The notes: a model not told the origin generated them from the letters alone. Shown: positions 37,032 to 46,254, numbered from the stretch's first letter. The stretch is DNA of 64,000 nt from Pedobacter sp. HDW13 (GCF_011303555.1 NZ_CP049868.1:434001-498000), one strand, 5' to 3'. Translations and numbers: made by a program.

Positions 37032-37490
37032 TTATTTTTTAGCCAATACCTCGCCTACCAAATGTACAGTAGTAGTGGTTGGGTTGGCATTCGATGTAAC
37101 GGTTACTACTTTATCCTGCATACCCATTTTACCTTCACTGTTAAATACTACGCTAATAATACCTTCTTTACCAGGCAAAATAGGTTCGCCAGGCACCTGA
37201 GGGATGGTACAGCCACAAGTTGCTGTTGCATTTGAAACGATAAGCGGACTTTTACCTGTGTTTTTCAGTTTAAAATCGTGCTTAACTTTTTCGCCCTGCT
37301 CTATTTTACCGAAATCGTAAATATCGCGTTCGAACACAATAACGGGTGCATCGGCAGGTGCAACTTTAGCTGTTTTTGAAGTATCGTTTCCAACCGAAAC
37401 CGCCGAAGCTGTTTCTGAAGTTTGATTGTTTGCATTGCGGCAAGCTGTAAATGAAATCGCAGCAATGGCCAGGATAAATATTTTCTTCAT
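37032..37490 (-). CDS. DUF1573 lipoprotein
   Basis: A 152-residue protein with a lipobox (MKKIFILAIAAISFTAC, Cys about 17) and one DUF1573 beta-sandwich (about 48-150). The family sequence is FERDIYDFGKIEQGEKVKH, TGKSPLIVSNATATCGCT and PGKEGIISVVFNSEGK, that is, an ASH/MSP-like immunoglobulin fold with a conserved CGC. The role is unknown. It sits 3 bases after the nusB stop. Confidence 0.9.
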   Translation of the reverse strand: MKKIFILAIAAISFTACRNANNQTSETASAVSVGNDTSKTAKVAPADAPVIVFERDIYDFGKIEQGEKVKHDFKLKNTGKSPLIVSNATATCGCTIPQVPGEPILPGKEGIISVVFNSEGKMGMQDKVVTVTSNANPTTTTVHLVGEVLAKK

Positions 37491-37493
37491 TTT

Positions 37494-38444
37494 TTAGTCT
37501 TCAATTAATCCGCGGCCAATCTTTTTAATGGTATTGTTTTTCTTAAGATCGCCTAAAATTTTGTCTAAAATACCGTTAATAAATGAATTACTTTTCGGTG
37601 TACTGTAATCTTTTGAAAGCTCCAGATATTCGTTGATGGTAACTTTTACCGGGATAGATGGAAAATTCAAGAGCTCGCAGATTGCCATTTTCATCAAAAT
37701 AGTATCCATTAAAGCAATACGTTCCGATTCCCAGTTTTTAGTCCTATCAGCAATCATTTCCTGATATTTGGCATCGTTTTGCAAGGTGTGGACAAAAAGA
37801 TCCTGTACAAACTTGCTGTCTTCTACCCAATCGGCACTAATTTCGGTCAGTTTGTTTTTAAAAGGATCTTCGAAAGTAAAGTTTTTAAGGGTTTTGGCAA
37901 CCATACCTTTCATTACCTCGTGATCTACCTGCCAGTTGATAAATTTCTCTTCGAAAACCTGAATAATTGCCTGGCTTTTTAAAATAATTTTACGAAAAAT
38001 GTATTTGATAATATCTTTTGATGATTCTAAGCTCTCGTTAGGATCAGCCAGATACTCGGCATATTCTTTTGATGCTTTTAAAGAATTGTAAACTGTTTTA
38101 CGGATTTCAGGATCGAAACCCCAGTCTACTTTGTATTTTTTTACAGCAGCAACATAATCAGGATTTTGCTGTAATAAAACACTAAATTTATTGTGCAGCA
38201 ATTTCATGTTCGGATTAATATCCTCAGCTGTTTTAATAAACTTGTTCTGACGCTCTGCAGCGTCGTTAGCAGTAAATTCGGTAACTTCTACCATTAAAGA
38301 GAGCATCCAAATGTACATTTCGTACACGCTATCGATGCTTTGCATTAAAGTTTTCAAATCACCTTTAATGTCTTTTTTGTCTGCCATGTGCCATGCAAAA
38401 ATGTTTTGCAAAGCTTTGATTCTTAAGTGCCTTCTGTTTAACAT
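37494..38444 (-). CDS. nusB: Transcription antitermination factor NusB, long form
   Basis: A 316-residue NusB, longer than the 130-150 of the proteobacterial protein. The N-terminal helix MLNRRHLRIKALQNIFAWH is the RNA-binding start of NusB, the middle (about 60-180) is an insertion typical of Bacteroidota members, and the C-terminal part (ERIALMDTILMKMAICELL, then FPSIPVKVTINEYLELSKDY and NSFINGILDKI) is the standard core. It works with NusE/S10 at boxA of rRNA operons. First gene of the unit nusB-DUF1573-yajC. Confidence 0.93.
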   Translation of the reverse strand: MLNRRHLRIKALQNIFAWHMADKKDIKGDLKTLMQSIDSVYEMYIWMLSLMVEVTEFTANDAAERQNKFIKTAEDINPNMKLLHNKFSVLLQQNPDYVAAVKKYKVDWGFDPEIRKTVYNSLKASKEYAEYLADPNESLESSKDIIKYIFRKIILKSQAIIQVFEEKFINWQVDHEVMKGMVAKTLKNFTFEDPFKNKLTEISADWVEDSKFVQDLFVHTLQNDAKYQEMIADRTKNWESERIALMDTILMKMAICELLNFPSIPVKVTINEYLELSKDYSTPKSNSFINGILDKILGDLKKNNTIKKIGRGLIED

Positions 38445-38494
38445 GAATGTAAGAACGAGTGTGGTTTTTAAAACCTGTTTTTAATAATTATTAT

Positions 38495-39583
38495 TTAATA
38501 TGACGATTTAATTTTTTTAATATCTGCGATCCGTTTTTCGGCAATGCGGTTTGCAGCAATATTAGTTGAGATATTTTCGGCCTTGCTTAGTTTAATAACA
38601 CTACGTGTGGCATCGTAAATATTCTCGGTAAGTTGTACGGTACGTTTTTTACCAAAACCAGTTAGTTCGGAATAACACGAAATTAAACCTCCTGCGTTGA
38701 TTAAATAATCTGGCGCAAATAAAATTCCTTTTTTCAACAACAATTCGCTATCTAAAACCTCATCTTTTAATTGATTGTTTGCCGAACCTGCAATAATTGC
38801 AAATTTCATTTTTTCGATGGTTTTGTTGTTCACCGTTGCCCCCATTGCACATGGAGCATAAACATCGGCCTCGGTGGTAAAAATTTTATCGGCTTCAATC
38901 GGTTTTGCCTTGTATTTACGGGCTACGTAAGTTAATTGCTCCTGGTTAATATCGCTAATCAAAACTTCGGCATTTTCCTTCCTCAAAAGTGCTACCAAAT
39001 GTTCGCCTACATTACCAATTCCTTGTACAACGATAGTTCTTCCGGCAAGCATATCTGTTCCGAAAACTTCTTTAACGCTGGCTTTAATACCTAAGTATAC
39101 GCCTTGGGCAGTAAATGGCGCTGGGTTACCCGCACCACCTATTGATTCGGGCACGCCGGTAACATAATTGGTTTCCATACGGATATATTCCATATCGCGC
39201 GTGTTGGTACCCATTTCCTCGGCAGTAATAAATTCGCCATTCAGGTTTTTAATAAACCTGCCATAGCTACGCATTAAAGTTTCGGTTTTGTCTTTTCTAG
39301 AATCGCCAATGATTACCCCTTTACCTCCACCCAGGTTTAAACCTGTAATGGCCGCTTTATAGGTCATTCCGCGCGATAAACGAAGGGCATCTTCTAAGGC
39401 CTCGCCTTCGGTTGCATAACTCCACATGCGTGTACCGCCCAAAGCCGGGCCTAATGTGGTATCGTGTATAGCAATAATTGCTTTTAAACCTGTATCGGGA
39501 TCATTGCAAAAAACCAACTTTTTATGCCCGTAAGCACTTAATTGATCTAAAATGGAAAAATCTGTCTGCGAATTTGCTGGCAT
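38495..39583 (-). CDS. Leu/Glu/Phe/Val dehydrogenase-type enzyme
   Basis: A 362-residue NAD-linked amino-acid dehydrogenase, best matching leucine dehydrogenase. The N-terminal domain has GPALGGTRMWSY and the catalytic-Lys motif LNLGGGKGVIIGD; the Rossmann part has TIVVQGIGNVGEHLVALL. The reaction is reversible oxidative deamination of a branched-chain amino acid to its keto acid. It fits with the HMG-CoA-lyase-like gene for leucine breakdown. A perfect -7-like box lies upstream. Substrate preference cannot be fixed from sequence. Confidence 0.88.
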   Translation of the reverse strand: MPANSQTDFSILDQLSAYGHKKLVFCNDPDTGLKAIIAIHDTTLGPALGGTRMWSYATEGEALEDALRLSRGMTYKAAITGLNLGGGKGVIIGDSRKDKTETLMRSYGRFIKNLNGEFITAEEMGTNTRDMEYIRMETNYVTGVPESIGGAGNPAPFTAQGVYLGIKASVKEVFGTDMLAGRTIVVQGIGNVGEHLVALLRKENAEVLISDINQEQLTYVARKYKAKPIEADKIFTTEADVYAPCAMGATVNNKTIEKMKFAIIAGSANNQLKDEVLDSELLLKKGILFAPDYLINAGGLISCYSELTGFGKKRTVQLTENIYDATRSVIKLSKAENISTNIAANRIAEKRIADIKKIKSSY

Positions 39584-39606
39584 ATGAACGTTCGGCTAAC
39601 CTGCTG

Positions 39607-39614
39607 CAAAATTA
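39607..39614 (-). promoter_or_regulatory. Putative -7 element, amino-acid dehydrogenase gene
   Basis: TAATTTTG on the minus strand, a full match to TAnnTTTG, 24 bases before the start codon. The -33 region is not clear. Confidence 0.35.
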
Positions 39615-39795
39615 GAATAAAAAACCATTATTACATGTATTTAACGAAACTATAACAAAATTAATTCTGCCACACTAAGCTCCAAAGCATTAAAAACGTC
39701 GGGGTTTAAAAAAATATGTCATTATTATTTAAACCTTAGTGCTTAACAGATAAATATACCACACGAAATAACAATTTTATCTAAGTTTGTACAAC

Positions 39796-41586
39796 ATGAA
39801 ACATCTGAGCCGATTAAACAAGTACTTTCTAAAATACAAGTGGTGGATTATTCCGGGGAGTATTTTCGTAGTAATATCGAATATTTTTGGCGTAGTACCT
39901 GCCCAGGTAATTGGTTATGCGGTTGACCTGATTACCGAAAACATACAGATTTTTAACTTGTTTGGGGGCTTTAACCGTCAAGCTATTATTTACGATATTT
40001 TTAGCAGTAACCTGCTTTACTTTGGTTTACTGGTTATTGCCCTTTATTTAATGCGCGGACTGTTTTTATTCTTTATGCGCCAAACCATTATTTTAATGTC
40101 GAGGCATATCGAATTTGACATGAAAAACGACATTTACCAGCATTACCAGGAGTTGAGCTTAGGATTTTACCGTCGCAACAACACCGGCGATTTAATGAAC
40201 CGCGCAACTGAAGATGTAAACCGCGTGCGGATGTATGTTGGTCCGGCCATTATGTACACCATTAATACTTTTGTATTATCGGTACTTATTATCTGGTCGA
40301 TGTTTGATGTAAACTCCAAGCTGGCCATTTACTGTCTGCTCCCCTTGCCCTTTCTGGTTATCATTATATATTATGTAAACACTCTTATATTTAAAAAGAG
40401 TGGAAAGATACAGGAGCGTTTATCAGATTTATCGAGTTTTGTACAAGAGCGCTTTTCGGGGATCAGGATTATCAAATCGTATGTGCGTGAGGATTATACG
40501 CGCAATATGTTCGAAATACAGAGCAACGCATACAAAAAAGATTCGATGGGCCTGGTAAGGGTTTCGGCCTTATTCTACCCTACTATGTTGCTATTAATTG
40601 GCTTAAGTACCATTTTAACCATTTATGTAGGTGGTATACAGGTAATGAATGGCAGTATTACCGCCGGAAATATCGCCGAATTTATCATTTACATTAACCA
40701 GTTAACTTTCCCGGTAACCATGCTGGGCTGGGTAACTTCATTAATTCAAAGGGCAGCTGCATCGCAAAAGCGGATAAATGAATTTTTAGATATCCCTTCT
40801 GATATCCAATCCAAAGAAACGCAAGAAAGGGTTTTAGCCGGCAATATTAAATTTGACCAGGTAAGCTTTACCTACCCTGATACTGGAATCGAGGCCTTGA
40901 AAGATGTTAGTTTTGAAATTAAAAGTGGTGAATTTGTAGCCATAATCGGCAAAACAGGCTCTGGAAAATCTACTTTAGCCAACCTCATTATGCGGATGTA
41001 CGACGTAGAAAACGGCCAGATTGATGTGGACGGTAAAAATATTAAGGCACTAAACCTGAAAGATTACAGGGGGCAAATTGGCTTTGTACCACAGGAAGTT
41101 TTCCTTTTTTCGGATACAATTAAAAACAACATTGCCTTTGGTTTAGATAGCGTTACCGATGAAGAAGTGCATACGGCAGCCAAAAATGCATCGGTTTATA
41201 ACAACATCATCGATTTTGAAGAAAAGTTCGAAACCATGCTGGGCGAACGTGGCATTACACTCTCTGGCGGGCAAAAACAGCGGGTTTCTATAGCCCGTGC
41301 GCTGATCAAATCTCCTAAAATTTTAATATTTGATGATTGTCTTTCGGCGGTTGACACGAAAACCGAGGAGGAAATATTACAAAACCTGGGTAAAATTATG
41401 CTTGGAAAGACCAGTATTTTAATTGCCCACAGAATTTCTACAATTAAAAATGCGGATAAAATTTTAGTCCTCGATGATGGAAAAATCATTGAACAAGGCA
41501 CACACAATGAATTACTTAGTAAAAATGGCAGTTATACCGAGCTTTATAACAACCAACTTTTAGAAGAAGAAAGCCGTACAATTTAA
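39796..41586 (+). CDS. ABC exporter half-transporter with Walker B Asp
   Basis: A 596-residue half-transporter, starting at ATG 39796 (an in-frame TTG at 39787 is less likely). The N-terminal part has six membrane helices (about 18-320). The ATPase part has Walker A GKTGSGKST (about 385), the Q-loop, the signature LSGGQKQR (about 489), and Walker B ILIFDDCLSAVD (about 508). In that motif the usual catalytic Glu after Asp is an Asp, as in the degenerate halves of heterodimeric exporters. D-loop SAVDT and the H-loop AHRIST are normal. No partner gene is in the window. It may act as a homodimer with slow hydrolysis, or pair with a remote half. Confidence 0.9.
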   Translation: MKHLSRLNKYFLKYKWWIIPGSIFVVISNIFGVVPAQVIGYAVDLITENIQIFNLFGGFNRQAIIYDIFSSNLLYFGLLVIALYLMRGLFLFFMRQTIILMSRHIEFDMKNDIYQHYQELSLGFYRRNNTGDLMNRATEDVNRVRMYVGPAIMYTINTFVLSVLIIWSMFDVNSKLAIYCLLPLPFLVIIIYYVNTLIFKKSGKIQERLSDLSSFVQERFSGIRIIKSYVREDYTRNMFEIQSNAYKKDSMGLVRVSALFYPTMLLLIGLSTILTIYVGGIQVMNGSITAGNIAEFIIYINQLTFPVTMLGWVTSLIQRAAASQKRINEFLDIPSDIQSKETQERVLAGNIKFDQVSFTYPDTGIEALKDVSFEIKSGEFVAIIGKTGSGKSTLANLIMRMYDVENGQIDVDGKNIKALNLKDYRGQIGFVPQEVFLFSDTIKNNIAFGLDSVTDEEVHTAAKNASVYNNIIDFEEKFETMLGERGITLSGGQKQRVSIARALIKSPKILIFDDCLSAVDTKTEEEILQNLGKIMLGKTSILIAHRISTIKNADKILVLDDGKIIEQGTHNELLSKNGSYTELYNNQLLEEESRTI

Positions 41587-41604
41587 ATTGTATCAAAATT
41601 GTAT

Positions 41605-41634
41605 TTTGAACTTTAAATATTTGCTTTATATTTA
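41605..41634 (+). promoter_or_regulatory. Putative promoter of PUR-like gene
   Basis: TTTG at 41605-41608, 18 bases, then TATATTTA at 41627-41634, one base off the -7 consensus. The predicted transcript start is about 25 bases before the ATG at 41666. Confidence 0.4.
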
Positions 41635-41665
41635 CCGAAACCAAAAACCAACATCAATACCAACC

Positions 41666-41989
41666 ATGGGAGAATTCGACAACAAGGAAAGAGAAGAAGT
41701 TTTTTCAAAGAAAGTAAGAGCAGGTAAGAGAACTTATTTCTTCGACGTGAAGGCTACGAGATCGGGTGATTATTATTTAACAGTTACCGAAAGCAAGAAA
41801 AGATTAGAAGACGGTGTATTTGTAAAACATAAAATCTTTTTATACAAAGAAGATTTCGAAAAATTCGCTGAAGGCCTAAACGAAACTGTTGATTATATCA
41901 AAACCCATCAGGATGTGGTTGAAAAACGTTACGAATATTCAGAAAACGGAGAACATAGCAGCAGACCAGGCGATGATTTTTCTTTCTAA
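41666..41989 (+). CDS. PUR family (DUF3276) nucleic-acid-binding protein
   Basis: A 107-residue protein of the PUR-alpha-like DUF3276 family. The ATG at 41666 (MGEFDNKEREEVFSKKVRAG) is chosen; an in-frame TTG at 41588 would add an unrelated stretch. PUR signature: KRTYFFDVKATRSGDYYLTV, TESKKRL and KHKIFLYKEDFEKF, one beta-beta-beta-beta-alpha PUR repeat. A borreliae member binds DNA and RNA; in Bacteroidota the role is not known. It is small, basic to neutral, and cytoplasmic. Confidence 0.9.
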   Translation: MGEFDNKEREEVFSKKVRAGKRTYFFDVKATRSGDYYLTVTESKKRLEDGVFVKHKIFLYKEDFEKFAEGLNETVDYIKTHQDVVEKRYEYSENGEHSSRPGDDFSF

Positions 41990-42004
41990 GTAATATAATT
42001 TCAC

Positions 42005-42044
42005 AAAAAAGCCTTTGCATAATGAAAATTGCAAAGGCTTTTTT
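42005..42044. terminator. Bidirectional terminator
   Basis: A perfect 15-bp inverted repeat (42005-42019 and 42030-42044, AAAAAAGCCTTTGCA) between the convergent PUR-like and DUF5362 genes. Confidence 0.92.
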
Positions 42045-42060
42045 TATTGCTGCGCTCTTT

Positions 42061-42522
42061 CTAACGTATAGCCAAGCCTGCGCCTACAATAAATACCAAT
42101 AAGAAATAGCCTACAATTATGGCAATGGTTATAATTCCCCAAAACTTAAAAAGGGATTTTAAACTCAGTATTGCGGCATCTAAACTTTCCTGATCTCCAA
42201 ACAACACGCCTTGTTTACCTTTATTGGCCAGCCTGAACAATAATATACTCGGATAGAAATAAAATAAACCCAATAGCAAATAAACCACGGTTACAATGGT
42301 TGCACCTCCCTGCCCAAGTGGAGCAAACTGTTTTGCTAAACCCGGGTTGCTTGATATTATAGAAGGTATGCTTAAGGCAGCCAAAATAATGAAAGCAGCG
42401 AATACAAAACCGACAATTGATAAGAATTTGGCCCATTTTGTAATATCGTAAAGATAGCTCCGCATTTCTTCGGTAACGATTAATTTTACCTCCTGGGGCA
42501 CTTCTTGTTCTAAATCTTCCAT
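42061..42522 (-). CDS. DUF5362-like membrane protein
   Basis: A 153-residue protein with three hydrophobic segments (about 33-54, 78-97 and 127-150). The first and last are preceded by soluble amphipathic stretches (RSYLYDITKWAKFL and DAAILSLKSLFKFWG), a layout typical of the DUF5362 group. No catalytic motif. It converges with the PUR-like gene and diverges from ychF. Function unknown. Confidence 0.7.
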   Translation of the reverse strand: MEDLEQEVPQEVKLIVTEEMRSYLYDITKWAKFLSIVGFVFAAFIILAALSIPSIISSNPGLAKQFAPLGQGGATIVTVVYLLLGLFYFYPSILLFRLANKGKQGVLFGDQESLDAAILSLKSLFKFWGIITIAIIVGYFLLVFIVGAGLAIR

Positions 42523-42584
42523 GTGTGTTATCTGTAATTTTTGTTAAACTTAGATAAAATATCCATCTGCCACAAATTACTGCC

Positions 42585-42615
42585 TTTAATTAAAGGTTAT
42601 AAAAGCTTATCTTTG
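42585..42615 (+). promoter_or_regulatory. Putative ychF promoter
   Basis: TTTA at 42585-42588, 19 bases, then TATCTTTG at 42608-42615, a full match to the -7 element. About 90 bases of leader would follow, which contain a direct repeat of TTGACTATAAA (near 42653 and 42683). Confidence 0.5.
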
Positions 42616-42709
42616 CCCGATTTTTAGGAGGAAAGCATGGTGCATAGACATTTGACTATAAACCATCAACTAAAAGACTATTGACTATAAAATAAATACT
42701 AAAATATAA

Positions 42710-43810
42710 ATGGCATTACAATGTGGTATAGTAGGTTTACCAAATGTTGGTAAATCGACTCTTTTTAACTGTTTATCAAACGCAAAAGCGCAGGCAGCAA
42801 ACTTTCCCTTTTGTACTATTGAGCCCAATGTTGGCGTAATTACGGTACCTGACGACAGATTGACTAAACTTGCTGAATTGGTTAAGCCCAACAAGGTACA
42901 GCCAAATACCATCGAGATTGTAGATATTGCCGGTTTAGTAAAAGGTGCATCGAAAGGTGAAGGTTTGGGAAACCAGTTTTTAGGAAACATCCGTGCTACA
43001 AATGCGATTATCCACGTTTTACGTTGCTTTGATGATGGTAACGTGATCCACGTAGATGGTTCTGTTGATCCGATCCGCGACAGGGAAATTATTGACACCG
43101 AATTGCAGCTTAAAGATTTGGACACTGTGGATAAACGCATTCAAAAGGTTGAAAAAATGGCTAAAACAGGTGGCGATAAGGATGCAAAACGTACTTACGA
43201 AATTTTAACGGTAGTAAAAGCGCACCTGGAAAGTGGAAAATCGATCCGCACCGCGCCTTTAGCTCAGGAGGATTTCGATTTCATTGAAGATTTAGGTCTG
43301 CTTACCCAAAAACCGGTAATGTATGTTTGTAATGTAGATGAGGCATCGGTAATTACCGGCAACAAATACGTTGATTTGGTTAAAGCCAATGTAGCTGATG
43401 AAAATGCAGAAGTTTTGGTGATTTCGGCTAAAATCGAGTCGGAAATTGCAGAACTTGAAAGTTATGAGGAGCGTCAGGAGTTTTTAGCTGATTTAGGTTT
43501 AACTGAATCGGGTGTAAACAAACTGATTCGTGCAGCTTATAAATTATTAAACCTTTACACTTATTTTACTGCAGGTGTACAGGAAGTACGTGCCTGGACT
43601 ATTACCAAAGGCTTTACTGCACCTCAGGCTGCTGGTGTTATCCACACGGATTTTGAGAAAGGTTTTATCCGTGCAGAGGTTATTAAATACAACGATTTCG
43701 TAACTCTAGGTTCTGAAAACGCGTGTAAAGATGCAGGTAAACTGGGTGTAGAAGGAAAAACCTATGTAGTGGAAGATGGCGACATCATGCACTTCAGGTT
43801 TAATGTGTAA
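42710..43810 (+). CDS. ychF: Redox-regulated ATPase YchF (Obg/OLA1 family)
   Basis: A 366-residue YchF. The G1 loop is GLPNVGKSTLFN (residues 7-18), the switch II region is VDIAGLVKGASKGEGLGNQFL, and NVDE stands for the altered G4 motif, which favours ATP over GTP. The C-terminal TGS-like domain contains TYFTAGVQEVRAW and HTDFEKGFIRAEVI. The family is linked to ribosomes and to the stress response. It starts right at MALQCGIVGLPN. A short terminator follows. Confidence 0.97.
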   Translation: MALQCGIVGLPNVGKSTLFNCLSNAKAQAANFPFCTIEPNVGVITVPDDRLTKLAELVKPNKVQPNTIEIVDIAGLVKGASKGEGLGNQFLGNIRATNAIIHVLRCFDDGNVIHVDGSVDPIRDREIIDTELQLKDLDTVDKRIQKVEKMAKTGGDKDAKRTYEILTVVKAHLESGKSIRTAPLAQEDFDFIEDLGLLTQKPVMYVCNVDEASVITGNKYVDLVKANVADENAEVLVISAKIESEIAELESYEERQEFLADLGLTESGVNKLIRAAYKLLNLYTYFTAGVQEVRAWTITKGFTAPQAAGVIHTDFEKGFIRAEVIKYNDFVTLGSENACKDAGKLGVEGKTYVVEDGDIMHFRFNV

Positions 43811-43833
43811 GCCCTAAAGAATAAATTATATAG

Positions 43834-43858
43834 AGCCACTCACAAGAGTGGCTTTTTT
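43834..43858 (+). terminator. ychF terminator
   Basis: AGCCACT (43834-43840), a 6-base loop, AGTGGCT (43847-43853) and six T. Confidence 0.85.
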
Positions 43859-43974
43859 GTTTTCAACGCTTTTCAGCCACAGGAGGTACCGATAGCACGG
43901 ATTACATCTGAGTATATAACATGGAGGGTTAATTTATTGAATATAAATCAATTTGGGTGACAACCTTTCGAGGT

Positions 43975-44116
43975 CGTCATTGCAAGCGTAGGCCAACATA
44001 GCCGAGAACCACGTTAGTGCTCAGCGAAGCTAAATCTGTCTCTATAGATTTCTCCATTCCACTGCCAGTGAAAAACCGGCTGGCTCCATCCGATAGCTAT
44101 CGGATCGAAATAACGA
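43975..44116. repeat. Diverged REP-like compound element, copy 3
   Basis: Starts CGTCATTGCAAGCG and ends GATCGAAATAACGA, the same outer pattern as copies 1 and 2. The middle has CAGCGAAGCTAAATCTG and AGATTTCTCC, and a perfect CCGATAGCTATCGG palindrome (about 44091-44104). It is longer and clearly diverged. Confidence 0.6.
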
Positions 44117-44174
44117 TTCTTCTATTGGAACTATCTGGTAGCGAAGTCGAAGTGCAAACACTAGTCATCTTATA

Positions 44175-44220
44175 AACAAAGATTGCCGCTATTTTCGCTT
44201 ACACGATCATAACGGCAATT
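44175..44220 (-). terminator. Terminator after HAD phosphatase gene
   Basis: GATTGCCGCTAT (44181-44192) pairs with ATAACGGCAATT (44209-44220) at 10 of 12 positions; the minus-strand transcript then runs into TTTGTTT. Confidence 0.5.
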
Positions 44221-44246
44221 TTCTTTTATATAGGAAGTGCTATAAA

Positions 44247-44861
44247 TTAAACCTCCAGCCCATAAGCAGCCAACTGCGCTTTGGTATCTTCGTAATCGGT
44301 ATGATGAATACCTTTTAAGCCCAATTGTTCTGCCACCTGAACAAACAACATACGGTCATCTATATACAAACTGGTTTCAACATCGCTTTGCGAAATATCG
44401 ATAGCAACTTTAAAGATATCCGCATCGGGTTTACGGAAGTGCACAAAACTTGATGAAACGAAGAAATCTACAAATTCGTTCAGTTTAAAGGTGTTGATTC
44501 GGTATTGATTAAGCTCGCGGCCTTCGTTACTGATTACAGCAACTTTAAGATTATATTTCTTTTTTAACTCGCAAATTAGCTCAATCATTTCTGGATAAGC
44601 CAACGACTTTTTGAACATAAATTCTTTAAAATCATCATAACTGAAACTGCGCTCTTCAAAAAAAACAATACGTTCCAGGTATTCATCTAAAGTTAGTTTA
44701 CCCACTTCGTAGGTATCAAAAGTAAGGTGATGACGTTCTTCCAGATCAACTGAGTCGAGGTTAAACAACACCGAGGCTTCTCCCCTCGCATGTCTGTCCC
44801 AACCGTTGGTTAATAAAACGCCGCCAATATCGGTAAAGAGGGTAGTAATTTTCTTTTGCAT
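44247..44861 (-). CDS. HAD superfamily hydrolase
   Basis: A 204-residue HAD enzyme. Motif I is FTDIGGVLLTNGWD: the nucleophile Asp is present, but Gly takes the place of the usual second Asp, the pattern of the DxGGVL (YihX-like and related) group. Motif II is VAVISNEGRELN, motif III Lys lies in FVHFRKPDADIFK, and motif IV is SLYIDDRMLFV. A helical cap lies between motifs I and II. Substrate unknown, probably a phosphoester. The mgtE gene ends 10 bases upstream on the same strand, so the two may be one unit. Confidence 0.88.
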   Translation of the reverse strand: MQKKITTLFTDIGGVLLTNGWDRHARGEASVLFNLDSVDLEERHHLTFDTYEVGKLTLDEYLERIVFFEERSFSYDDFKEFMFKKSLAYPEMIELICELKKKYNLKVAVISNEGRELNQYRINTFKLNEFVDFFVSSSFVHFRKPDADIFKVAIDISQSDVETSLYIDDRMLFVQVAEQLGLKGIHHTDYEDTKAQLAAYGLEV

Positions 44862-44871
44862 TATTGAGGGA

Positions 44872-46254
44872 TTAAAGTAATACGCCTTTTAAAATTAAAA
44901 CTGCAACACTAAAATAGATCACAATACCGGTAACATCTACCATGGTAGCCACAAAGGGCGCCGAAGAGGTGGCCGGATCGAGTTTTAGTTTTTTTAGAAT
45001 AATTGGCATCATCGAACCAATTAAACTGCCCCACAGCACAATACCCACCAAGGTAAAAAATATAGTCGTAGCAATTAAAAACCAGTGGGGTCCATAGTTA
45101 TATAGGTGCAACTCTTGCCAGGTTATAATACGAATAAAACCGATTGTACCTAAAATGATGCCCAGTAATGCCCCTGAAACCAATTCCCTGCGCATTACAC
45201 GCCACCACTCTGCAATGGTTACTTCGCCAAGCGCCATGGCCTGTATAATTAATGTTGAGGCCTGAGAACCACTGTTACCTCCACTGCTCATAATTAAAGG
45301 GATAAAAAGCGATAATACAACCGCCTTTTCGAGTTCAATTTCGAAATGCTGCATCGCAGTGGCAGTTAACATTTCGCCCAAAAAGAGTACAATTAACCAA
45401 CCTGCGCGTTTTTTTACTAGCTTTAAAATCGGCATATCGAGGTAGGGTTCATCCAACGCTTCGGTCCCCCCTATTTTATGCATATCCTCGGTATATTCTT
45501 CGTTGGCAATCCACAAAATATCATCAACGGTTACAATACCCAAAAGGATGTTGTTCTCATCTACTACCGGTAGGGCTACGCGGTTATTCATCCTGAAGAT
45601 ATTGATTGCATCTTCCTGCGGATCGTTGGCTTTTAAAGCAATAAAACGTTTATCGGTTAGCTCGCCAATAATTGCCTCTGGATCGGCCAATAAAACCTCC
45701 CTGATCCTAATGTCATCGAGCAATACACCTTCTTTATCGATCACATATACCACATCAATGGTTTCGGAGTTTTTACCGTATCGCCTGATGTGTGCCAAAA
45801 CCCTTGTAATAGACCATTCTGGCTTTACAGCGATGTAATCGGGGGTCATTAAACGCCCTATACTATCTTCTTTATAACCTAAAAGTGCAAGCGATTCTTT
45901 GCGTTCTTCGGCAGGTAGCAGGGTAATCATTTTTTTTACCACATCACCTTTCAGTTCACTAAAAAGTGCCGTACGATCGTCGGGTGGCAGATCTTTAATG
46001 ATCTGATTCAGTTTATTGCCTGAAAGTTTTTTAATGATACGCTCCTGGGTTGGGAAATCAAGAATCCGGAAAACATTTACCGCCCTGTTTATGGATAGGG
46101 TTTCGATAAATTTGGCCGCATATTGCGGCAGTTCATCAATAAGTTGTTCAACATCCGAAATGTTTAGTTGGTCGAGATATTGCTTTAAAGCTTTATCGTT
46201 TTCCTTTTCAAGCAGTTCCTGAATCTCTTCTACAACCATTTCTTCCATAAACAA
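44872..46254 (-). CDS. mgtE: Magnesium transporter MgtE
   Basis: A 460-residue MgtE. The N-terminal helical domain (about 1-135, IDELPQYAAKFIETLS and IKDLPPDDRTALFSEL), two CBS domains (about 140-265; LMTPDYIAVKPEWSI, then NNRVALPVVDENNILLGIVT) and five membrane helices follow. The pore motif is seen as LSLFIPLIMSSGGNSGSQAS, and the last helices hold PFVATMVDVTGIVIYFS. The cytoplasmic domains close the pore when Mg(II) is high. The first Met (46254) is followed by MEEMVVEEIQ, so an ATG three codons on is possible. Confidence 0.95.
   Translation of the reverse strand: MFMEEMVVEEIQELLEKENDKALKQYLDQLNISDVEQLIDELPQYAAKFIETLSINRAVNVFRILDFPTQERIIKKLSGNKLNQIIKDLPPDDRTALFSELKGDVVKKMITLLPAEERKESLALLGYKEDSIGRLMTPDYIAVKPEWSITRVLAHIRRYGKNSETIDVVYVIDKEGVLLDDIRIREVLLADPEAIIGELTDKRFIALKANDPQEDAINIFRMNNRVALPVVDENNILLGIVTVDDILWIANEEYTEDMHKIGGTEALDEPYLDMPILKLVKKRAGWLIVLFLGEMLTATAMQHFEIELEKAVVLSLFIPLIMSSGGNSGSQASTLIIQAMALGEVTIAEWWRVMRRELVSGALLGIILGTIGFIRIITWQELHLYNYGPHWFLIATTIFFTLVGIVLWGSLIGSMMPIILKKLKLDPATSSAPFVATMVDVTGIVIYFSVAVLILKGVLL

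Larger units (their letters stand above)
43811..44246. other. 436-base gap with terminators and a diverged repeat
   Basis: No gene seen. It contains the ychF terminator, the diverged REP-like element (43975-44116) and, at the right, the terminator of the HAD gene. Confidence 0.7.
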
